Shown here: positions 32,301 to 41,851 of the stretch, one piece after another | How positions within the stretch are numbered: the first letter of the stretch is position 1 | How the letters are laid out: each line of letters begins with the position of its first letter | NCBI RefSeq assembly: GCF_010975035.1 | Contig: NZ_JAAIUV010000002.1 | Location: 124,001-188,000, forward strand | Origin: Neobacillus thermocopriae | GTDB lineage: Bacteria; Bacillota; Bacilli; Bacillales; Cytobacillaceae | DNA length: 64,000 nucleotides | Direction of reading: 5' to 3' | Translations under genes and position numbers: made by a program | Notes under the pieces: generated by a model | Told to the model about the DNA's origin: nothing | The model's database searches: none | The model's input: only the letters and a program-made list of their open reading frames with translations

Positions 32301-33683
32301 CGGGCCCATAACTATACTAAAGTTCTGTTCGGTGAGGACAATGTTTTCCGTGCAGGAACCATTGGCACGGTTGCCGATAAAACAGCATTTGGCTATGTAA
32401 AAGCCTATCAGCAGGATCACAACCTGCAATTTCGTAATGCTGAAATTGAACGGCTTGCATCTGGCTGTACGGGTGTTAAAAGAACTACTGGTCAGCACCC
32501 TGGTGGAATCATCGTTATCCCTGATTATATGGATGTATATGATTTTACCCCTATTCAGTATCCTGCTGATGATAAAACATCTGAATGGAGAACCACTCAT
32601 TTTGATTTCCATTCTATTCACGATAACGTCCTTAAGCTTGACATACTTGGGCACGATGATCCGACCGTTATTAGAATGCTTCAGGACTTGAGTGGAATTG
32701 ATCCTAAAACCATACCAGTGGATGACCCTGAAGTAATGAAAATATTTAGTGGCACTGAATCACTTGGTGTAACACCTGAACAGATTATGTGTAAAACCGG
32801 AACACTTGGCATTCCTGAATTTGGTACCCGCTTTGTGCGACAGATGTTGGAGGATACAAAGCCGACAACATTTTCAGAGTTGGTTCAGATTTCAGGTTTG
32901 TCACACGGAACAGATGTATGGTTAGGAAATGCACAGGAATTAATCCAAAATAATATCTGTACATTAAGTGAAGTAATCGGCTGCCGGGATGATATCATGG
33001 TTTATCTCATTTACCAAGGACTCGAGCCATCTTTTGCCTTTAAAATTATGGAATCTGTCCGAAAAGGTAAAGGGTTAACAGAGGAAATGGAAGCAGAAAT
33101 GAGGAAGCATGATGTACCGGAATGGTACATCGACTCATGTAAAAAAATTAAATATATGTTCCCGAAAGCGCACGCTGCAGCATACGTATTAATGGCAGTT
33201 CGGATTGCTTACTTTAAAGTGCATATGCCGCTTTATTATTATGCAGCCTATTTTACTGTTCGGGCAGAAGATTTTGATATAGAAACAATGTCACGTGGAT
33301 CGGAAGCGATTCGTGCAAAGATTGAAGAAATTAATGCAAAGGGCCTTGAAGCTTCCAATAAAGAGAAAAACTTATTAACCGTATTAGAAATTGCCCTTGA
33401 AATGACTGAAAGAGGGTTCAGTTTCCAAAACTATGATTTATATAAATCAGCTGCGTCTGAATTTATTATCGAAGGGAATTCATTAATTCCACCGTTTGAT
33501 TCTATTCCAGGTCTTGGAACAAATGCAGCATTAAATATTGTGAAAGCAAGAGAGGAAGGAGAATTTCTTTCTAAGGAAGACCTACAGCAGCGGGGGAAAG
33601 TTTCGAAAACCATTATGGAGTACTTGGAAAAACAGGGCTGCTTAAAATCTCTTCCTGAACAAAATCAGCTATCTTTGTTCTAG
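29358..33683 (+). CDS. polC: DNA polymerase III PolC
   Basis: Gram-positive replicative polymerase. The 1441 residues contain an N-terminal OB region, a PHP domain ([13 protein letters not shown]), an inserted proofreading exonuclease (FDVETTGL near 427, [21 protein letters not shown]), a four-cysteine zinc ribbon (CPSCKH to CPKCG, about 914-940), polymerase motifs ([24 protein letters not shown]) and the clamp-binding C-terminus QLSLF. TTG start at 29358 with GGGAGAG 7 bases before. Length matches B. subtilis (1437). Confidence 0.97.
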   Translation: MSEHALGKKERFLLLLQQLQLTEDAVVSHFQNAEIDRLVVEKKARKWHFHFLLENILPFHVYTRFTTQLKRAFSNIATVSYDIKVINQQASEELVREYWSHCIQQLDGISPPLLKLLNEQMPEVKGNKLIVFVRNEAEGLALKRKYGSIIGDIYQKFGFPSFSFDIVLKKEEKNEEYEQFLLAKQKEDQERALMAMVEMQKQEEENEASTSDLPEGPLTIGLTIKDDSDLRSLIDIVDEERRVTVEGYIFDTEIRELRSGRSLLTFKITDYTSSILVKMFSRDKEDASLFQRVKKGMWVRVRGSIQNDTFVRDLVMIGNDINEIKPIERKDTAPEGEKRVELHLHTPMSQMDAVTPVGTLIAQAKKWGHKAIAITDHAVVQSFPEAYSAGKKNDMKILYGVEANLVDDGVPITFNDAHRLLAEDTYVVFDVETTGLSAVYDTIIELAAVKVKGGEIIDRFESFANPHHRLSATTINLTGITDDMVQNAPEVEEVLRKFHEWMGDSILVAHNASFDMGFLNVGFKKIGLDKASNPVIDTLELARFLYPDLKNHRLNTLAKKFDVELTQHHRAIYDAEATGYLLVKMLKDAAEKGITYHDEFNDHMGKGNAYQRARPFHCTLLAQNEIGLKNLFKLVSISHVDYFYRVPRIPRSVLQKYREGILVGSGCDKGEVFEGMMQKSPDEVESIASFYDYIEVMPKPVYAPLLEMELVRDEKALEQIIKNIVDLGDKLGIPVVATGNVHYLNENDKIYRKILISSQGGANPLNRHELPDVHFRTTNEMLEAFSFLGEEKAKEIVVTNTNKIADMIEPIKPIKDDLYTPRIEGAEEEIREMSYAMARKIYGDPLPEIVEARLEKELKSIIGHGFAVIYLISHKLVKKSLDDGYLVGSRGSVGSSFVATMTEITEVNPLPPHYVCPSCKHSEFFDDGSVGSGFDLPDKDCPKCGTKYKKDGHDIPFETFLGFKGDKVPDIDLNFSGEYQPRAHNYTKVLFGEDNVFRAGTIGTVADKTAFGYVKAYQQDHNLQFRNAEIERLASGCTGVKRTTGQHPGGIIVIPDYMDVYDFTPIQYPADDKTSEWRTTHFDFHSIHDNVLKLDILGHDDPTVIRMLQDLSGIDPKTIPVDDPEVMKIFSGTESLGVTPEQIMCKTGTLGIPEFGTRFVRQMLEDTKPTTFSELVQISGLSHGTDVWLGNAQELIQNNICTLSEVIGCRDDIMVYLIYQGLEPSFAFKIMESVRKGKGLTEEMEAEMRKHDVPEWYIDSCKKIKYMFPKAHAAAYVLMAVRIAYFKVHMPLYYYAAYFTVRAEDFDIETMSRGSEAIRAKIEEINAKGLEASNKEKNLLTVLEIALEMTERGFSFQNYDLYKSAASEFIIEGNSLIPPFDSIPGLGTNAALNIVKAREEGEFLSKEDLQQRGKVSKTIMEYLEKQGCLKSLPEQNQLSLF

Positions 33684-33684
33684 T

Positions 33685-33713
33685 TTGCATATCGATGCTG
33701 GTTATGTTATAGT
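33685..33713 (+). promoter_or_regulatory. Extended -10 promoter of the rimP-nusA-infB operon
   Basis: TTGCAT (33685-33690), 17 bases ending in TGT, TATAGT (33708-33713), starting two bases after the polC stop. It leaves a leader of about 130 bases. Confidence 0.65.
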
Positions 33714-33747
33714 TTTATTGGAAATACTAAGACATACTCTCATGCAC

Positions 33748-33785
33748 AAGAGTGGGGATTTTTCCCACTCTTTCGTGTTGTTTAA
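33748..33785 (+). terminator. Candidate NusA-dependent leader terminator of rimP
   Basis: AAGAGTGGG (33748-33756) pairs with CCCACTCTT (33764-33772); the following tract is TTTCGTGTTG rather than a pure T-run. A poor tract fits the NusA-dependent autoregulatory terminator reported at this place in B. subtilis. Confidence 0.55.
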
Positions 33786-33852
33786 AGTGGATTTCATTGT
33801 ATTTACAATCTTTCGGCTGCTACATAGGAATAGGTGAAAAAGGAGGTATAGC

Positions 33853-34323
33853 ATGAGCAAAATTACAGAGGTAGTCGAAGAACTAGCTGCGCCCATTATT
33901 CAGGAGCTTGGCTTGGAATTGGTCGATATTGAGTATGTGAAAGAAGGAAAAAGCTGGTTTCTTCGCGTATATATCGATAAAGACGATGGTGTGGATATTG
34001 AGGATTGCGGAAGTGTTAGTGAACGGCTTAGCGAAAAGCTGGATGAAACGGATCCAATTCCTCATAATTATTTTTTGGAGGTATCCTCACCCGGTGCGGA
34101 ACGTCCTTTAAAAAAGACAAAGGATTTTGAAAAAGCGATTGGAAAAAATGTCTTTATTAAAACATATGAGCCTATTGATGGTGAAAAAAGCTTCGAAGGA
34201 ACGTTGCTGGAATTTGATGGCCAGACCGTGAAAATCGAAGTGAAAATTAAAACAAGAAAAAAAGTAATTGAAATTCCCTATGAAAAAGTAGCTAATGCAC
34301 GATTAGCAGTCACTTTTTCATAA
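33853..34323 (+). CDS. rimP: Ribosome maturation factor RimP
   Basis: 30S assembly factor. 156 residues with an N-terminal alpha/beta domain ([19 protein letters not shown]) and a C-terminal SH3-like domain (about 90-150, [14 protein letters not shown]). AGGAGG before the ATG. Leads rimP-nusA-rnpM-rplGA-infB-ylxP-rbfA, all closely spaced or overlapping. Confidence 0.95.
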   Translation: MSKITEVVEELAAPIIQELGLELVDIEYVKEGKSWFLRVYIDKDDGVDIEDCGSVSERLSEKLDETDPIPHNYFLEVSSPGAERPLKKTKDFEKAIGKNVFIKTYEPIDGEKSFEGTLLEFDGQTVKIEVKIKTRKKVIEIPYEKVANARLAVTFS

Positions 34324-34361
34324 GAATGAAAAATATAACAAGATTAGGGGGATACACCAAA

Positions 34362-35489
34362 ATGAGCAGCGAATTATTAGATGCTCTTATTGTACTGGAA
34401 AGAGAAAAAGGTATTTCCAGAGATGTTTTAATTGAAGCCATTGAAGCAGCCCTTATTTCTGCTTATCGCCGTAACTTTAACCAGGCCCAAAATGTGAGAA
34501 TAGATTTTAATCTGGAAACTGGGTCTATAAGGGTTTTTGCACGTAAAGAAGTAGTGGAGGAAGTATTTGATCCTCGTCTGGAAATTTCCATTGAAGATGC
34601 TAGAAATATTAATCCGAACTATCAAGTTGAGGATATTGTAGAGTTGGAAGTTACCCCAAAAGACTTTGGAAGAATTGCTGCGCAAACGGCGAAACAGGTA
34701 GTTACTCAGCGTGTAAGAGAAGCCGAAAGAGGAATTATTTATTCTGAATTCATTGATCGGGAAGAGGATATCATGACTGGCATTGTCCAAAGGTTGGATT
34801 CTAAATTTATTTATGTCAGTCTTGGAAAAATTGAGGCATTACTTCCTGTGAATGAACAAATGCCAAATGAACGATATAAACCGCATGACCGAATTAAGGT
34901 ATATATTACGAAAGTGGAAAAAACAACGAAAGGGCCTCAAGTTTTTGTCTCACGTACTCACCCGGGCTTATTAAAGCGATTATTTGAAATTGAAGTACCA
35001 GAAATTTATGATGGTACAGTAGAAATCAAATCTGTCGCTCGTGAAGCAGGCGATCGTTCAAAAATTTCGGTTCATTCCGATAATCCTGAAGTGGATCCGG
35101 TTGGGTCATGTGTCGGTCCAAAAGGGGCAAGGGTACAAGCGGTTGTAAATGAATTGAAAGGTGAAAAAATCGATATTGTAAAATGGTCTGATGATCCAGT
35201 CGTTTTTGTTGCAAATGCCCTTAGTCCATCCAAAGTTCTGGACGTAATGGTGAATGAAGAAGAAAAAGCTACTACAGTTGTCGTACCAGATTATCAACTT
35301 TCCTTGGCCATCGGAAAGCGTGGACAAAACGCACGCCTTGCAGCAAAATTAACTGGCTGGAAAATCGATATTAAATCAGAGACGGAAGCCCGTGAATTAG
35401 GTATCTATCCACGTGAAGAGGTCATTAGACTTTTTGATGATCAGGTTGAAACTGATTTCGATTTTGAAGATGATGATGAAATCGAATAA
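34362..35489 (+). CDS. nusA: Transcription elongation/termination factor NusA
   Basis: RNA polymerase-binding factor for pausing and termination. 375 residues: N-terminal polymerase-binding domain, S1 domain (about 135-200, GIVQRLDSKFIYVSLGKIEA), two KH domains (DPVGSCVGPKGARVQAV and LAIGKRGQNARLAAKLTG) and a short acidic tail. The ATG at 34362 follows AGGGGGA; an ATG at 34326 would add 12 atypical residues. Confidence 0.96.
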   Translation: MSSELLDALIVLEREKGISRDVLIEAIEAALISAYRRNFNQAQNVRIDFNLETGSIRVFARKEVVEEVFDPRLEISIEDARNINPNYQVEDIVELEVTPKDFGRIAAQTAKQVVTQRVREAERGIIYSEFIDREEDIMTGIVQRLDSKFIYVSLGKIEALLPVNEQMPNERYKPHDRIKVYITKVEKTTKGPQVFVSRTHPGLLKRLFEIEVPEIYDGTVEIKSVAREAGDRSKISVHSDNPEVDPVGSCVGPKGARVQAVVNELKGEKIDIVKWSDDPVVFVANALSPSKVLDVMVNEEEKATTVVVPDYQLSLAIGKRGQNARLAAKLTGWKIDIKSETEARELGIYPREEVIRLFDDQVETDFDFEDDDEIE

Positions 35490-35506
35490 AGGAGAGGGGA
35501 ATGACT

Positions 35507-35791
35507 GTGAACAAAAAAAGAAAAGTTCCTATGCGTAAATGTGTAGCAACCGGTGAAATGAAGCCGAAAAAAGAACTCGTTCGCATCGTTCGCTCCAAAG
35601 AAGGCGATGTATCCATCGATTTAACCGGTAAAAAATCCGGGAGAGGTGCATACCTTTCAAAAGATAAAGAGGCTGTCCTTTTGGCTAAGAAAAAAAATAT
35701 TTTATCAAACCATTTAGAGGTTCCTATTAGTGATTCAATTTATGATGAGCTCCTAGAGCTGATCGAGAAGGAGAACATTACATCCAAATGA
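35507..35791 (+). CDS. rnpM: RNase P modulator RnpM (YlxR)
   Basis: Small basic RNA-binding protein; in B. subtilis YlxR was reported to bind RNase P RNA and modulate the enzyme. About 94 residues: [20 protein letters not shown] and [13 protein letters not shown] motifs, then a helical acidic end. Start is either ATG 35501 or GTG 35507; the second gives the usual N-terminus ([12 protein letters not shown]) and clears the GGAGAGGGG site. Stop overlaps the next gene by four bases. Confidence 0.9.
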   Translation: MNKKRKVPMRKCVATGEMKPKKELVRIVRSKEGDVSIDLTGKKSGRGAYLSKDKEAVLLAKKKNILSNHLEVPISDSIYDELLELIEKENITSK

Positions 35792-36090
35792 AAGAAAATC
35801 GATGGATGTCATTACTAGGACTTGCCAATCGAGCACGTCAAATTACCTCAGGTGAGGAGTTAACCGTAAAGCAGATCCAAAGGGGAAATGCAAAGCTCGT
35901 TTTATTATCCGCAGATGCATCTCGTAATACGACAAAAAAAATTACAGATAAATGTAATTCGTATGAAGTACCATTAAAAGTGGTAGAAAATCGTTATATT
36001 CTTGGTCAAGCAATTGGCAAAGATGCCCGCGTTGTTGTAGCTGTTTTGGATGATGGATTTGCCAAAAAATTGGTAACGTTGCTCGATTAA
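35788..36090 (+). CDS. rplGA: L7Ae-family ribosome-associated protein (YlxQ)
   Basis: A 100-residue member of the L7Ae/L30e kink-turn-binding family: [49 protein letters not shown]. Its RNA target in bacilli is not settled. ATGA overlap with rnpM indicates coupled translation; infB follows after 19 bases. Confidence 0.92.
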   Translation: MKENRWMSLLGLANRARQITSGEELTVKQIQRGNAKLVLLSADASRNTTKKITDKCNSYEVPLKVVENRYILGQAIGKDARVVVAVLDDGFAKKLVTLLD

Positions 36091-36109
36091 ATTTTGCGGG
36101 GGTGAAATT

Positions 36110-38386
36110 ATGAGTAAAATGCGTGTTTATGAGTATGCAAAAAAACATAATCTTTCAAGTAAAGAAATTATTACTAAATTAAAAGAAATGAATATTGAGG
36201 TTTCTAATCATATGGCAACGCTTGAAGCAGCAGATATTAAGAAACTAGATGCAGCTTATACGAAAAAGGAAAGCGGCCAACAACAAAAAGCTGGAAATAC
36301 GTCCAATCAAAAACGACCAAATGAACGTCAAATCCAACAAAATCATGCTAAAAAACCACATGTTCAACCAAAAACTACACCTAAAGCTTTTGAGGATGAT
36401 GACGACCACTTGGTAATTCCAAACAAAGTAAAAGTTACAGGTGCGCCTAAAAATAAAGAGGGGAAAAAGCACGAACAAGAATACCAATCAAAAGAAAATA
36501 AGGCTTTCCAAAAGGGTAAAAATAAATCAAAAAATCAACATCAAAATCGTAACAATCAGAATAAGAAGAATAAAAATCAGCAAAATCATGGACAGCAGCA
36601 AAATGTACCGCAAAAGAAAAAGGAAAAAGAACTTCCTGCAAAAATTACATTTAGTGAATCACTAACAGTTGCAGAATTAGCTAAGAAGCTCCACCGTGAG
36701 CCTTCTGAAATCATTAAAAAGCTATTCTTGCTCGGTGTTATGGCAACCATAAACCAAGATTTAGACAAAGATGCAATCGAATTAATTGCAAGTGAGTATG
36801 GTGTAGAAGTAGAAGAAGAAATTAAAGTGGACACAACGGATCTAGAAGTGTATTTCACAGAAGATGCACCAGAAGATCTTGAGGAACGCCCTGCCGTTGT
36901 AACGATTATGGGACACGTAGACCACGGTAAAACCACTTTACTTGATTCGATCAGGAATACAAAAGTAACCGAAGGAGAAGCTGGTGGTATTACTCAACAT
37001 ATTGGTGCGTATCAGGTTGTGGAGAATGGTAAGAAAATTACCTTCCTAGATACACCTGGCCACGCAGCATTTACAACCATGCGTGCTCGTGGTGCTCAAA
37101 TTACAGATATTACCGTACTTGTTGTGGCAGCGGATGATGGTGTAATGCCTCAAACAGTAGAAGCTATTAATCATGCAAAAGCTGCAGAGGTGCCGATCAT
37201 TGTTGCTGTGAATAAAATAGATAAACCAACAGCAAATCCTGACCGTGTTATGCAAGAGTTAACAGAACATGGGTTAGTAGCTGAAGCGTGGGGTGGAGAT
37301 ACCATCTTTGTTCCTATTTCCGCAAAAAGAGGCGATGGAATCGACAATCTTTTAGAAATGATTTTACTTGTTAGTGAAGTCGAGGAATTAAAAGCAAATC
37401 CAAATCGCCGCGCTTTAGGTACAGTTATCGAAGCTAAACTTGATAAAGGACGTGGCTCTGTCGCTACGTTATTAGTACAAAATGGTACATTGAGAGTCGG
37501 TGATCCAATTGTAGTCGGAAATACATTTGGACGTGTACGTGCTATGGTTAATGATAAGGGTCGCCGTGTTAAAGAAGCAGGTCCTTCAACTCCGGTTGAA
37601 ATCACCGGCCTAAACGAAGTACCACAAGCTGGAGATCGATTTGTTGTTTTCGAAGATGAAAAAACAGCCCGTCAAATTGGGGAAGCTCGTGCACAACAAG
37701 CACTTGCTGCACAGCGCGGTGAAAAATCTCGCGTAAGCTTAGATAACTTATTTGAACAATTAAAGCAAGGTGAAATGAAGGAATTGAATGTCATCTTGAA
37801 GGCTGACGTTCAAGGTTCTGCAGAAGCATTAGCCGCTTCCTTGCAAAAAATCGATGTTGAAGGTGTCAATATTAAAATTATTCACAGTGGTACAGGTGCT
37901 ATCACTGAATCTGATATTACCCTTGCTGCTGCCTCTAATGCTATTGTTATTGGATTTAATGTACGTCCGGATGCCAATGCAAAACGTGCTGCGGAAGCCG
38001 AGAATGTAGATATTCGCCTTCACCGGATCATTTATAAAGTTATTGAAGAAATGGAAGCAGCCATGAAAGGATTGCTTGATCCTGAATATGAAGAGAAAGT
38101 TATCGGCCAAGCAGAAGTTCGTCAAACCTTTAAAGTTTCAAAGGTTGGTACGATCGCAGGCTCTTATGTAACAGATGGTAAAATTACTCGAGACAGCGGA
38201 GTTCGTGTCATTCGCGATGGCGTTGTCATCTTCGAGGGTGAAATTGACGCATTGAAACGATTCAAAGATGATGCGAAAGAAGTTTCACAAGGATATGAGT
38301 GCGGTATTACCATTAAAAACTTCAATGATATAAAAGAAGGAGATATCATCGAAGCATTTGTAATGGAAGAAGTGGAACGTAAATGA
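36110..38386 (+). CDS. infB: Translation initiation factor IF-2
   Basis: GTPase that brings fMet-tRNA to the 30S subunit. 758 residues: IF2_N domain (1-50), a Lys/Gln/Asn-rich low-complexity linker (about 55-180), a second IF2_N-like domain (about 184-240), G domain with GHVDHGKTT near 266, DTPGHAAFT and NKIDKP, then domains II-IV. Longer than B. subtilis IF-2 (716) because of the linker. Internal starts used in other species were not identifiable. Confidence 0.97.
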   Translation: MSKMRVYEYAKKHNLSSKEIITKLKEMNIEVSNHMATLEAADIKKLDAAYTKKESGQQQKAGNTSNQKRPNERQIQQNHAKKPHVQPKTTPKAFEDDDDHLVIPNKVKVTGAPKNKEGKKHEQEYQSKENKAFQKGKNKSKNQHQNRNNQNKKNKNQQNHGQQQNVPQKKKEKELPAKITFSESLTVAELAKKLHREPSEIIKKLFLLGVMATINQDLDKDAIELIASEYGVEVEEEIKVDTTDLEVYFTEDAPEDLEERPAVVTIMGHVDHGKTTLLDSIRNTKVTEGEAGGITQHIGAYQVVENGKKITFLDTPGHAAFTTMRARGAQITDITVLVVAADDGVMPQTVEAINHAKAAEVPIIVAVNKIDKPTANPDRVMQELTEHGLVAEAWGGDTIFVPISAKRGDGIDNLLEMILLVSEVEELKANPNRRALGTVIEAKLDKGRGSVATLLVQNGTLRVGDPIVVGNTFGRVRAMVNDKGRRVKEAGPSTPVEITGLNEVPQAGDRFVVFEDEKTARQIGEARAQQALAAQRGEKSRVSLDNLFEQLKQGEMKELNVILKADVQGSAEALAASLQKIDVEGVNIKIIHSGTGAITESDITLAAASNAIVIGFNVRPDANAKRAAEAENVDIRLHRIIYKVIEEMEAAMKGLLDPEYEEKVIGQAEVRQTFKVSKVGTIAGSYVTDGKITRDSGVRVIRDGVVIFEGEIDALKRFKDDAKEVSQGYECGITIKNFNDIKEGDIIEAFVMEEVERK

Positions 38387-38664
38387 TCATCGGCTCTGCC
38401 GAAGTGGAATGTATCATCTACAATGCCCATTCCTTAAAAGAGAAACGAGCTGTTTTGCAAAGAATACTTAGCCGGTTAAAGCAGAAATATAATGTCGCTG
38501 TAGCTGAGGTTGACTATCAGGACATCTGGCAACGAACAAAAATTGCCATTGTGAGTGTCACTCAGTCGAAAACTTCAACCGAGCAAGAACTGCAAAAGGC
38601 TTTAAAAATGATTGACTCATTTCCAGAAATAGAAAGAACAATCACCGAAATCGAATGGCTTTAA
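38383..38664 (+). CDS. ylxP: YlxP (DUF503) protein
   Basis: A 93-residue ferredoxin-like-fold protein of the DUF503 family: [20 protein letters not shown] and [15 protein letters not shown] are typical. Function is unsettled; its place between infB and rbfA suggests ribosome biogenesis. Overlaps infB by ATGA. Confidence 0.92.
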   Translation: MIIGSAEVECIIYNAHSLKEKRAVLQRILSRLKQKYNVAVAEVDYQDIWQRTKIAIVSVTQSKTSTEQELQKALKMIDSFPEIERTITEIEWL

Positions 38665-38680
38665 ATAAGAGGTGAATAGG

Positions 38681-39052
38681 ATGAGCCACAGACCTAATCG
38701 TGTTGGAGAACAAATGAAAAAGGAATTAAGTGACATTATCGGACGAAAAATTAAAGATCCGCGTATTGGATTTGTTACAGTTACGGATGTCCAAGTCACA
38801 GGTGATCTTCAACAAGCAAAAGTATTTATCTCCGTTTTAGGTGATGATGAGCAAAAGGAAAATACGTTAAAAGGACTTGCTAAAGCTAAAGGATTTATCA
38901 GATCTGAAATAGGACATCGAATCCGTCTGCGCAAAACACCTGAGATTATCTTTGAATTCGATGAATCCATTAATTATGGCAATCGAATTGAAACACTTCT
39001 TCATCAACTCCGTTCTGAAGAAAAACCAACGGAGAAAAATGAAGAAGAATAA
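38681..39052 (+). CDS. rbfA: Ribosome-binding factor A
   Basis: KH-fold factor for 16S 5'-end maturation and cold adaptation. 123 residues: [56 protein letters not shown] 38681 lies 6 bases from AGAGGTG; the in-frame GTG 38672 is inside that site. Last gene before a terminator. Confidence 0.95.
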   Translation: MSHRPNRVGEQMKKELSDIIGRKIKDPRIGFVTVTDVQVTGDLQQAKVFISVLGDDEQKENTLKGLAKAKGFIRSEIGHRIRLRKTPEIIFEFDESINYGNRIETLLHQLRSEEKPTEKNEEE

Positions 39053-39062
39053 TTTGAAACGT

Positions 39063-39096
39063 TCATCAGCTGGGACATTGTCGACCTGGCTGATGA
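39063..39096 (+). other. Hairpin after rbfA
   Basis: TCATCAGC (39063-39070) pairs with GCTGATGA (39089-39096); no T-run. GTTCA (39061) can also pair with TGAAC (39102), so alternative folds exist. Confidence 0.5.
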
Positions 39097-39194
39097 TCAG
39101 TTGAACGAATTGTGCTTTAATGGGCAGTCACCCCTTCTACCGTTTTCATAAAAGTTATAGGAGGGGAATTACTACCCATTTATGCGTGATAAGT

Positions 39195-39221
39195 GGATAG
39201 ACATTTGTCTATCCTTTTTTT
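39195..39221 (+). terminator. Intrinsic terminator between rbfA and truB
   Basis: GGATAGAC (39195-39202), loop ATTT, GTCTATCC (39207-39214), seven Ts. Only about 28 bases from truB. Confidence 0.88.
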
Positions 39222-39248
39222 ATAAAATGATAAGATCGGAGAGATTGA

Positions 39249-40163
39249 ATGGAAGGAATTATACCATTATATAAACCAGCAGGAATGACTTCTCATGATT
39301 GTGTTTATAAACTCCGGATGATTTTAAAAACGAAAAAAGTTGGTCATACGGGAACGCTTGATCCCGATGTAACAGGGGTGCTTCCAATTTGTGTCGGAAA
39401 AGCAACAAAAATTGCTGAATATATCACTGATGCTGGAAAGGCGTATGAAGGAGAAGTGACCATCGGTTTTTCAACAACAACCGAAGACGCTTCAGGTGAA
39501 GTGATTGAACGAAAAGTGGTTGATCGAACGATTTCTCGTGAGGAAATTGAACAAGTTCTTCAATCATTGCAAGGGGAAATTCAGCAGACCCCTCCTATGT
39601 ATTCAGCAGTAAAGGTTGGCGGTGTCCGCCTTTATGAATACGCAAGGAAAGGAATTGAAGTCGAAAGGCCAACTCGCCAAATTACCATCTATTCTATTGA
39701 GCTCCTTGACGAGAGAAAAGAATTTTCAGGTGAAACCATCACATTTCGCTTTAAGGTCCAATGCAGTAAAGGAACTTATATTCGCACTTTGGCTGTAATG
39801 ATTGGTGAAAGATTGGGATATCCGGCCCATATGTCATGGTTGAAAAGAACGCAATCTGCTTCCTATACATTGGAGGATTGCCTGACCTTTGAAGAAATTG
39901 AAAATAAAATGGAAGAGGGAAGGCTGGATGAAATCTTAAAGCCTTTAGAATCGGCGCTTTCTCATTTGCCGAAAATGCGGATAAATGATAAAGTAGCAGA
40001 GAAAGTAAAAAATGGTGCATTATTAAAAGAACCTCCATATTTAAAATCAATAAACGGACCCATTATTGCTGAAACGGCAGATGGCTTGGCTTTAGCGATT
40101 TATGAGAAACATCCGAACAAGCCAGGACTTCTAAAGCCAGTAAAGGTATTAAGAAATGAATAG
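39249..40163 (+). CDS. truB: tRNA pseudouridine-55 synthase TruB
   Basis: Makes the T-loop pseudouridine in tRNA. 304 residues: GIIPLYKPAGMTSHD, KVGHTGTLDPDVTGVLP with the catalytic Asp, QTPPMYSAVKVGGVRLYEYAR, CSKGTYIRTLA, and a C-terminal PUA domain. Immediately after a terminator, so either read-through or a promoter I could not identify drives it. ribF follows. Confidence 0.96.
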   Translation: MEGIIPLYKPAGMTSHDCVYKLRMILKTKKVGHTGTLDPDVTGVLPICVGKATKIAEYITDAGKAYEGEVTIGFSTTTEDASGEVIERKVVDRTISREEIEQVLQSLQGEIQQTPPMYSAVKVGGVRLYEYARKGIEVERPTRQITIYSIELLDERKEFSGETITFRFKVQCSKGTYIRTLAVMIGERLGYPAHMSWLKRTQSASYTLEDCLTFEEIENKMEEGRLDEILKPLESALSHLPKMRINDKVAEKVKNGALLKEPPYLKSINGPIIAETADGLALAIYEKHPNKPGLLKPVKVLRNE

Positions 40164-40219
40164 AGAACCTTGACAGTTATAGAATAATAGGTTGCGGTAT
40201 AGAAAAGGTGAGAGTCAAA

Positions 40220-41173
40220 TTGGAAGTAAAGAAGCTAAGTTTTCCACCAGACATAAATAAGGAAGTATTTCCTCCATTAGCGATGGCACTAGGATATTTT
40301 GATGGTGTTCATCGTGGACATCAGCAGGTGATTCTTAAGGCGAAACATCAAGCAAAAATGGCAGGCCTTTATAGTGCGGTTATGACATTTGATCCTCATC
40401 CTTCTGTTGTATTATCTAAAACAGAAAAACATGTTCGATATATTACCCCACTAAATGAAAAAATTAAATTAATTGAGAAGTTGGGGATTGACTACTTATT
40501 TATCGTTGAATTTTCAGCCGAATTTGCTAACCTTCTTCCTCAGGAATTTGTTGATCAATATATTATTGGGCTTAATGTAAAACATGTCATTGCCGGGTTT
40601 GATTTTACTTATGGCAGAATGGGTAAAGGAACAATGGAAACATTGCCTTTCCACTCAAGGGAACAATTTACCTTTACTGTCGTTCCAAAATATTGCGAAG
40701 GAAATGAAAAGGTTAGTTCCACGAGGATTCGAAACCTCTTAAAAGAAGGAAAAGTGGATGAGCTTCCGTCATTACTAGGGAGATTTTATACAACGAGAGG
40801 AAAGGTAGTTCATGGAGATAAACGCGGGAGGACAATAGGATTTCCGACTGCTAATATAAACATTGAAAATGATTATATCATTCCACCAACTGGTGTATAT
40901 GCAGTGAGAATGATGGTTAATAATGAATGGTATACAGGTGTTTGTAATATTGGATACAAGCCAACCTTTAATAAGGAAGCTTTTATGCAATCTGTTGAGG
41001 TGCATTTGTTTGATTTTGATCAAGATATTTATGGAAAAGAGGTATTGGTTGAATGGCACCTTTACCTGCGACAAGAGCAGAAATTTTCTGGGATAGAAGA
41101 ACTAGTCACCCAGATAGAGAAAGATAAGCAAAAAGCACTTCAATATTTTGCCGAAGTTCGACAAACATCCTAG
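40220..41173 (+). CDS. ribF: Bifunctional riboflavin kinase/FAD synthetase
   Basis: Makes FMN and FAD. 317 residues: N-terminal adenylyltransferase (ALGYFDGVHRGHQQVI, FDPHPSVVLS, SSTRIRNLLKEGKV) and C-terminal flavokinase (VVHGDKRGRTIGFPTANI, GVYAVRMM, CNIGYKPTF). TTG 40220 after AAAGGTGAG gives the family length (B. subtilis RibC 316); GTG 40208 sits in the ribosome site. Confidence 0.95.
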   Translation: MEVKKLSFPPDINKEVFPPLAMALGYFDGVHRGHQQVILKAKHQAKMAGLYSAVMTFDPHPSVVLSKTEKHVRYITPLNEKIKLIEKLGIDYLFIVEFSAEFANLLPQEFVDQYIIGLNVKHVIAGFDFTYGRMGKGTMETLPFHSREQFTFTVVPKYCEGNEKVSSTRIRNLLKEGKVDELPSLLGRFYTTRGKVVHGDKRGRTIGFPTANINIENDYIIPPTGVYAVRMMVNNEWYTGVCNIGYKPTFNKEAFMQSVEVHLFDFDQDIYGKEVLVEWHLYLRQEQKFSGIEELVTQIEKDKQKALQYFAEVRQTS

Positions 41174-41224
41174 AAGTTATCGAACACCAAAAAGAATTTC
41201 CTGTAATATTTTGATGGTTATAGC

Positions 41225-41253
41225 TTGCATTTTGCAGAGAAACATTGTATTCT
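41225..41253 (+). promoter_or_regulatory. Promoter of rpsO
   Basis: TTGCAT (41225-41230), 17 bases, TATTCT (41248-41253). Confidence 0.55.
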
Positions 41254-41261
41254 TAAATACG

Positions 41262-41330
41262 TATTAAATGAACCATTGCTTGGCAAGTCGATTCACCGAC
41301 GCTTGCTCAGTAATAGGGGATTGAATTATT
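41262..41330 (+). ncRNA. Candidate S15 autoregulatory leader
   Basis: The leader of about 85 bases contains GCAAGTCG pairing with CGACGCTTGC (41283-41306) just ahead of AGGAGGTG. S15 of Bacillus relatives is known to bind a leader structure of its own mRNA; assigned by position and the visible helix only. Confidence 0.45.
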
Positions 41331-41339
41331 AGGAGGTGA

Positions 41340-41615
<276 letters not shown>

Positions 41616-41623
41616 TATTACAG

Positions 41624-41647
41624 AAGCGGGAATTTTCCCGCTTTTTT
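41624..41647 (+). terminator. Intrinsic terminator of rpsO
   Basis: AAGCGGGAA (41624-41632) and TTCCCGCTT (41635-41643), then a T-run. Confidence 0.88.
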
Positions 41648-41785
41648 GTTAGCTTTTTTAAGAAGAATGAATAATTCGCTTTAATACATATTTTTATCTC
41701 ACAGCTTTTGGAGCATACTATTATTAATTTTAATAACAAATTAAGCTTATTAGGCTTTTATCATAATGTATTTTCTTTTTAGAAA

Positions 41786-41815
41786 GATGATCCTTGCGAA
41801 GTAACTCGCATCATC
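41786..41815 (+). other. Hairpin in the pnp leader
   Basis: GATGA plus TGCGA (41786-41790, 41795-41799) pair with TCGCA plus TCATC (41806-41815), a 10-pair stem with a 4-base bulge, 36 bases before pnp. PNPase mRNA leaders are often cleaved hairpins. Confidence 0.5.
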
Positions 41816-41851
41816 CTCCTAAGTGATTTAGATAGAGAGGGGCAAAAAATT

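Noticed and set aside
39161-39240. Small gene after the AGGAGGGGA sequence in the rbfA-truB gap
   Set aside because: The only nearby ATG (39182) reads through a terminator into truB out of frame; no recognisable protein.
41741-41769. TTAAGC-N17-TAATGT as the pnp promoter
   Set aside because: Both hexamers are poor in an AT-rich region; kept out of the feature list.
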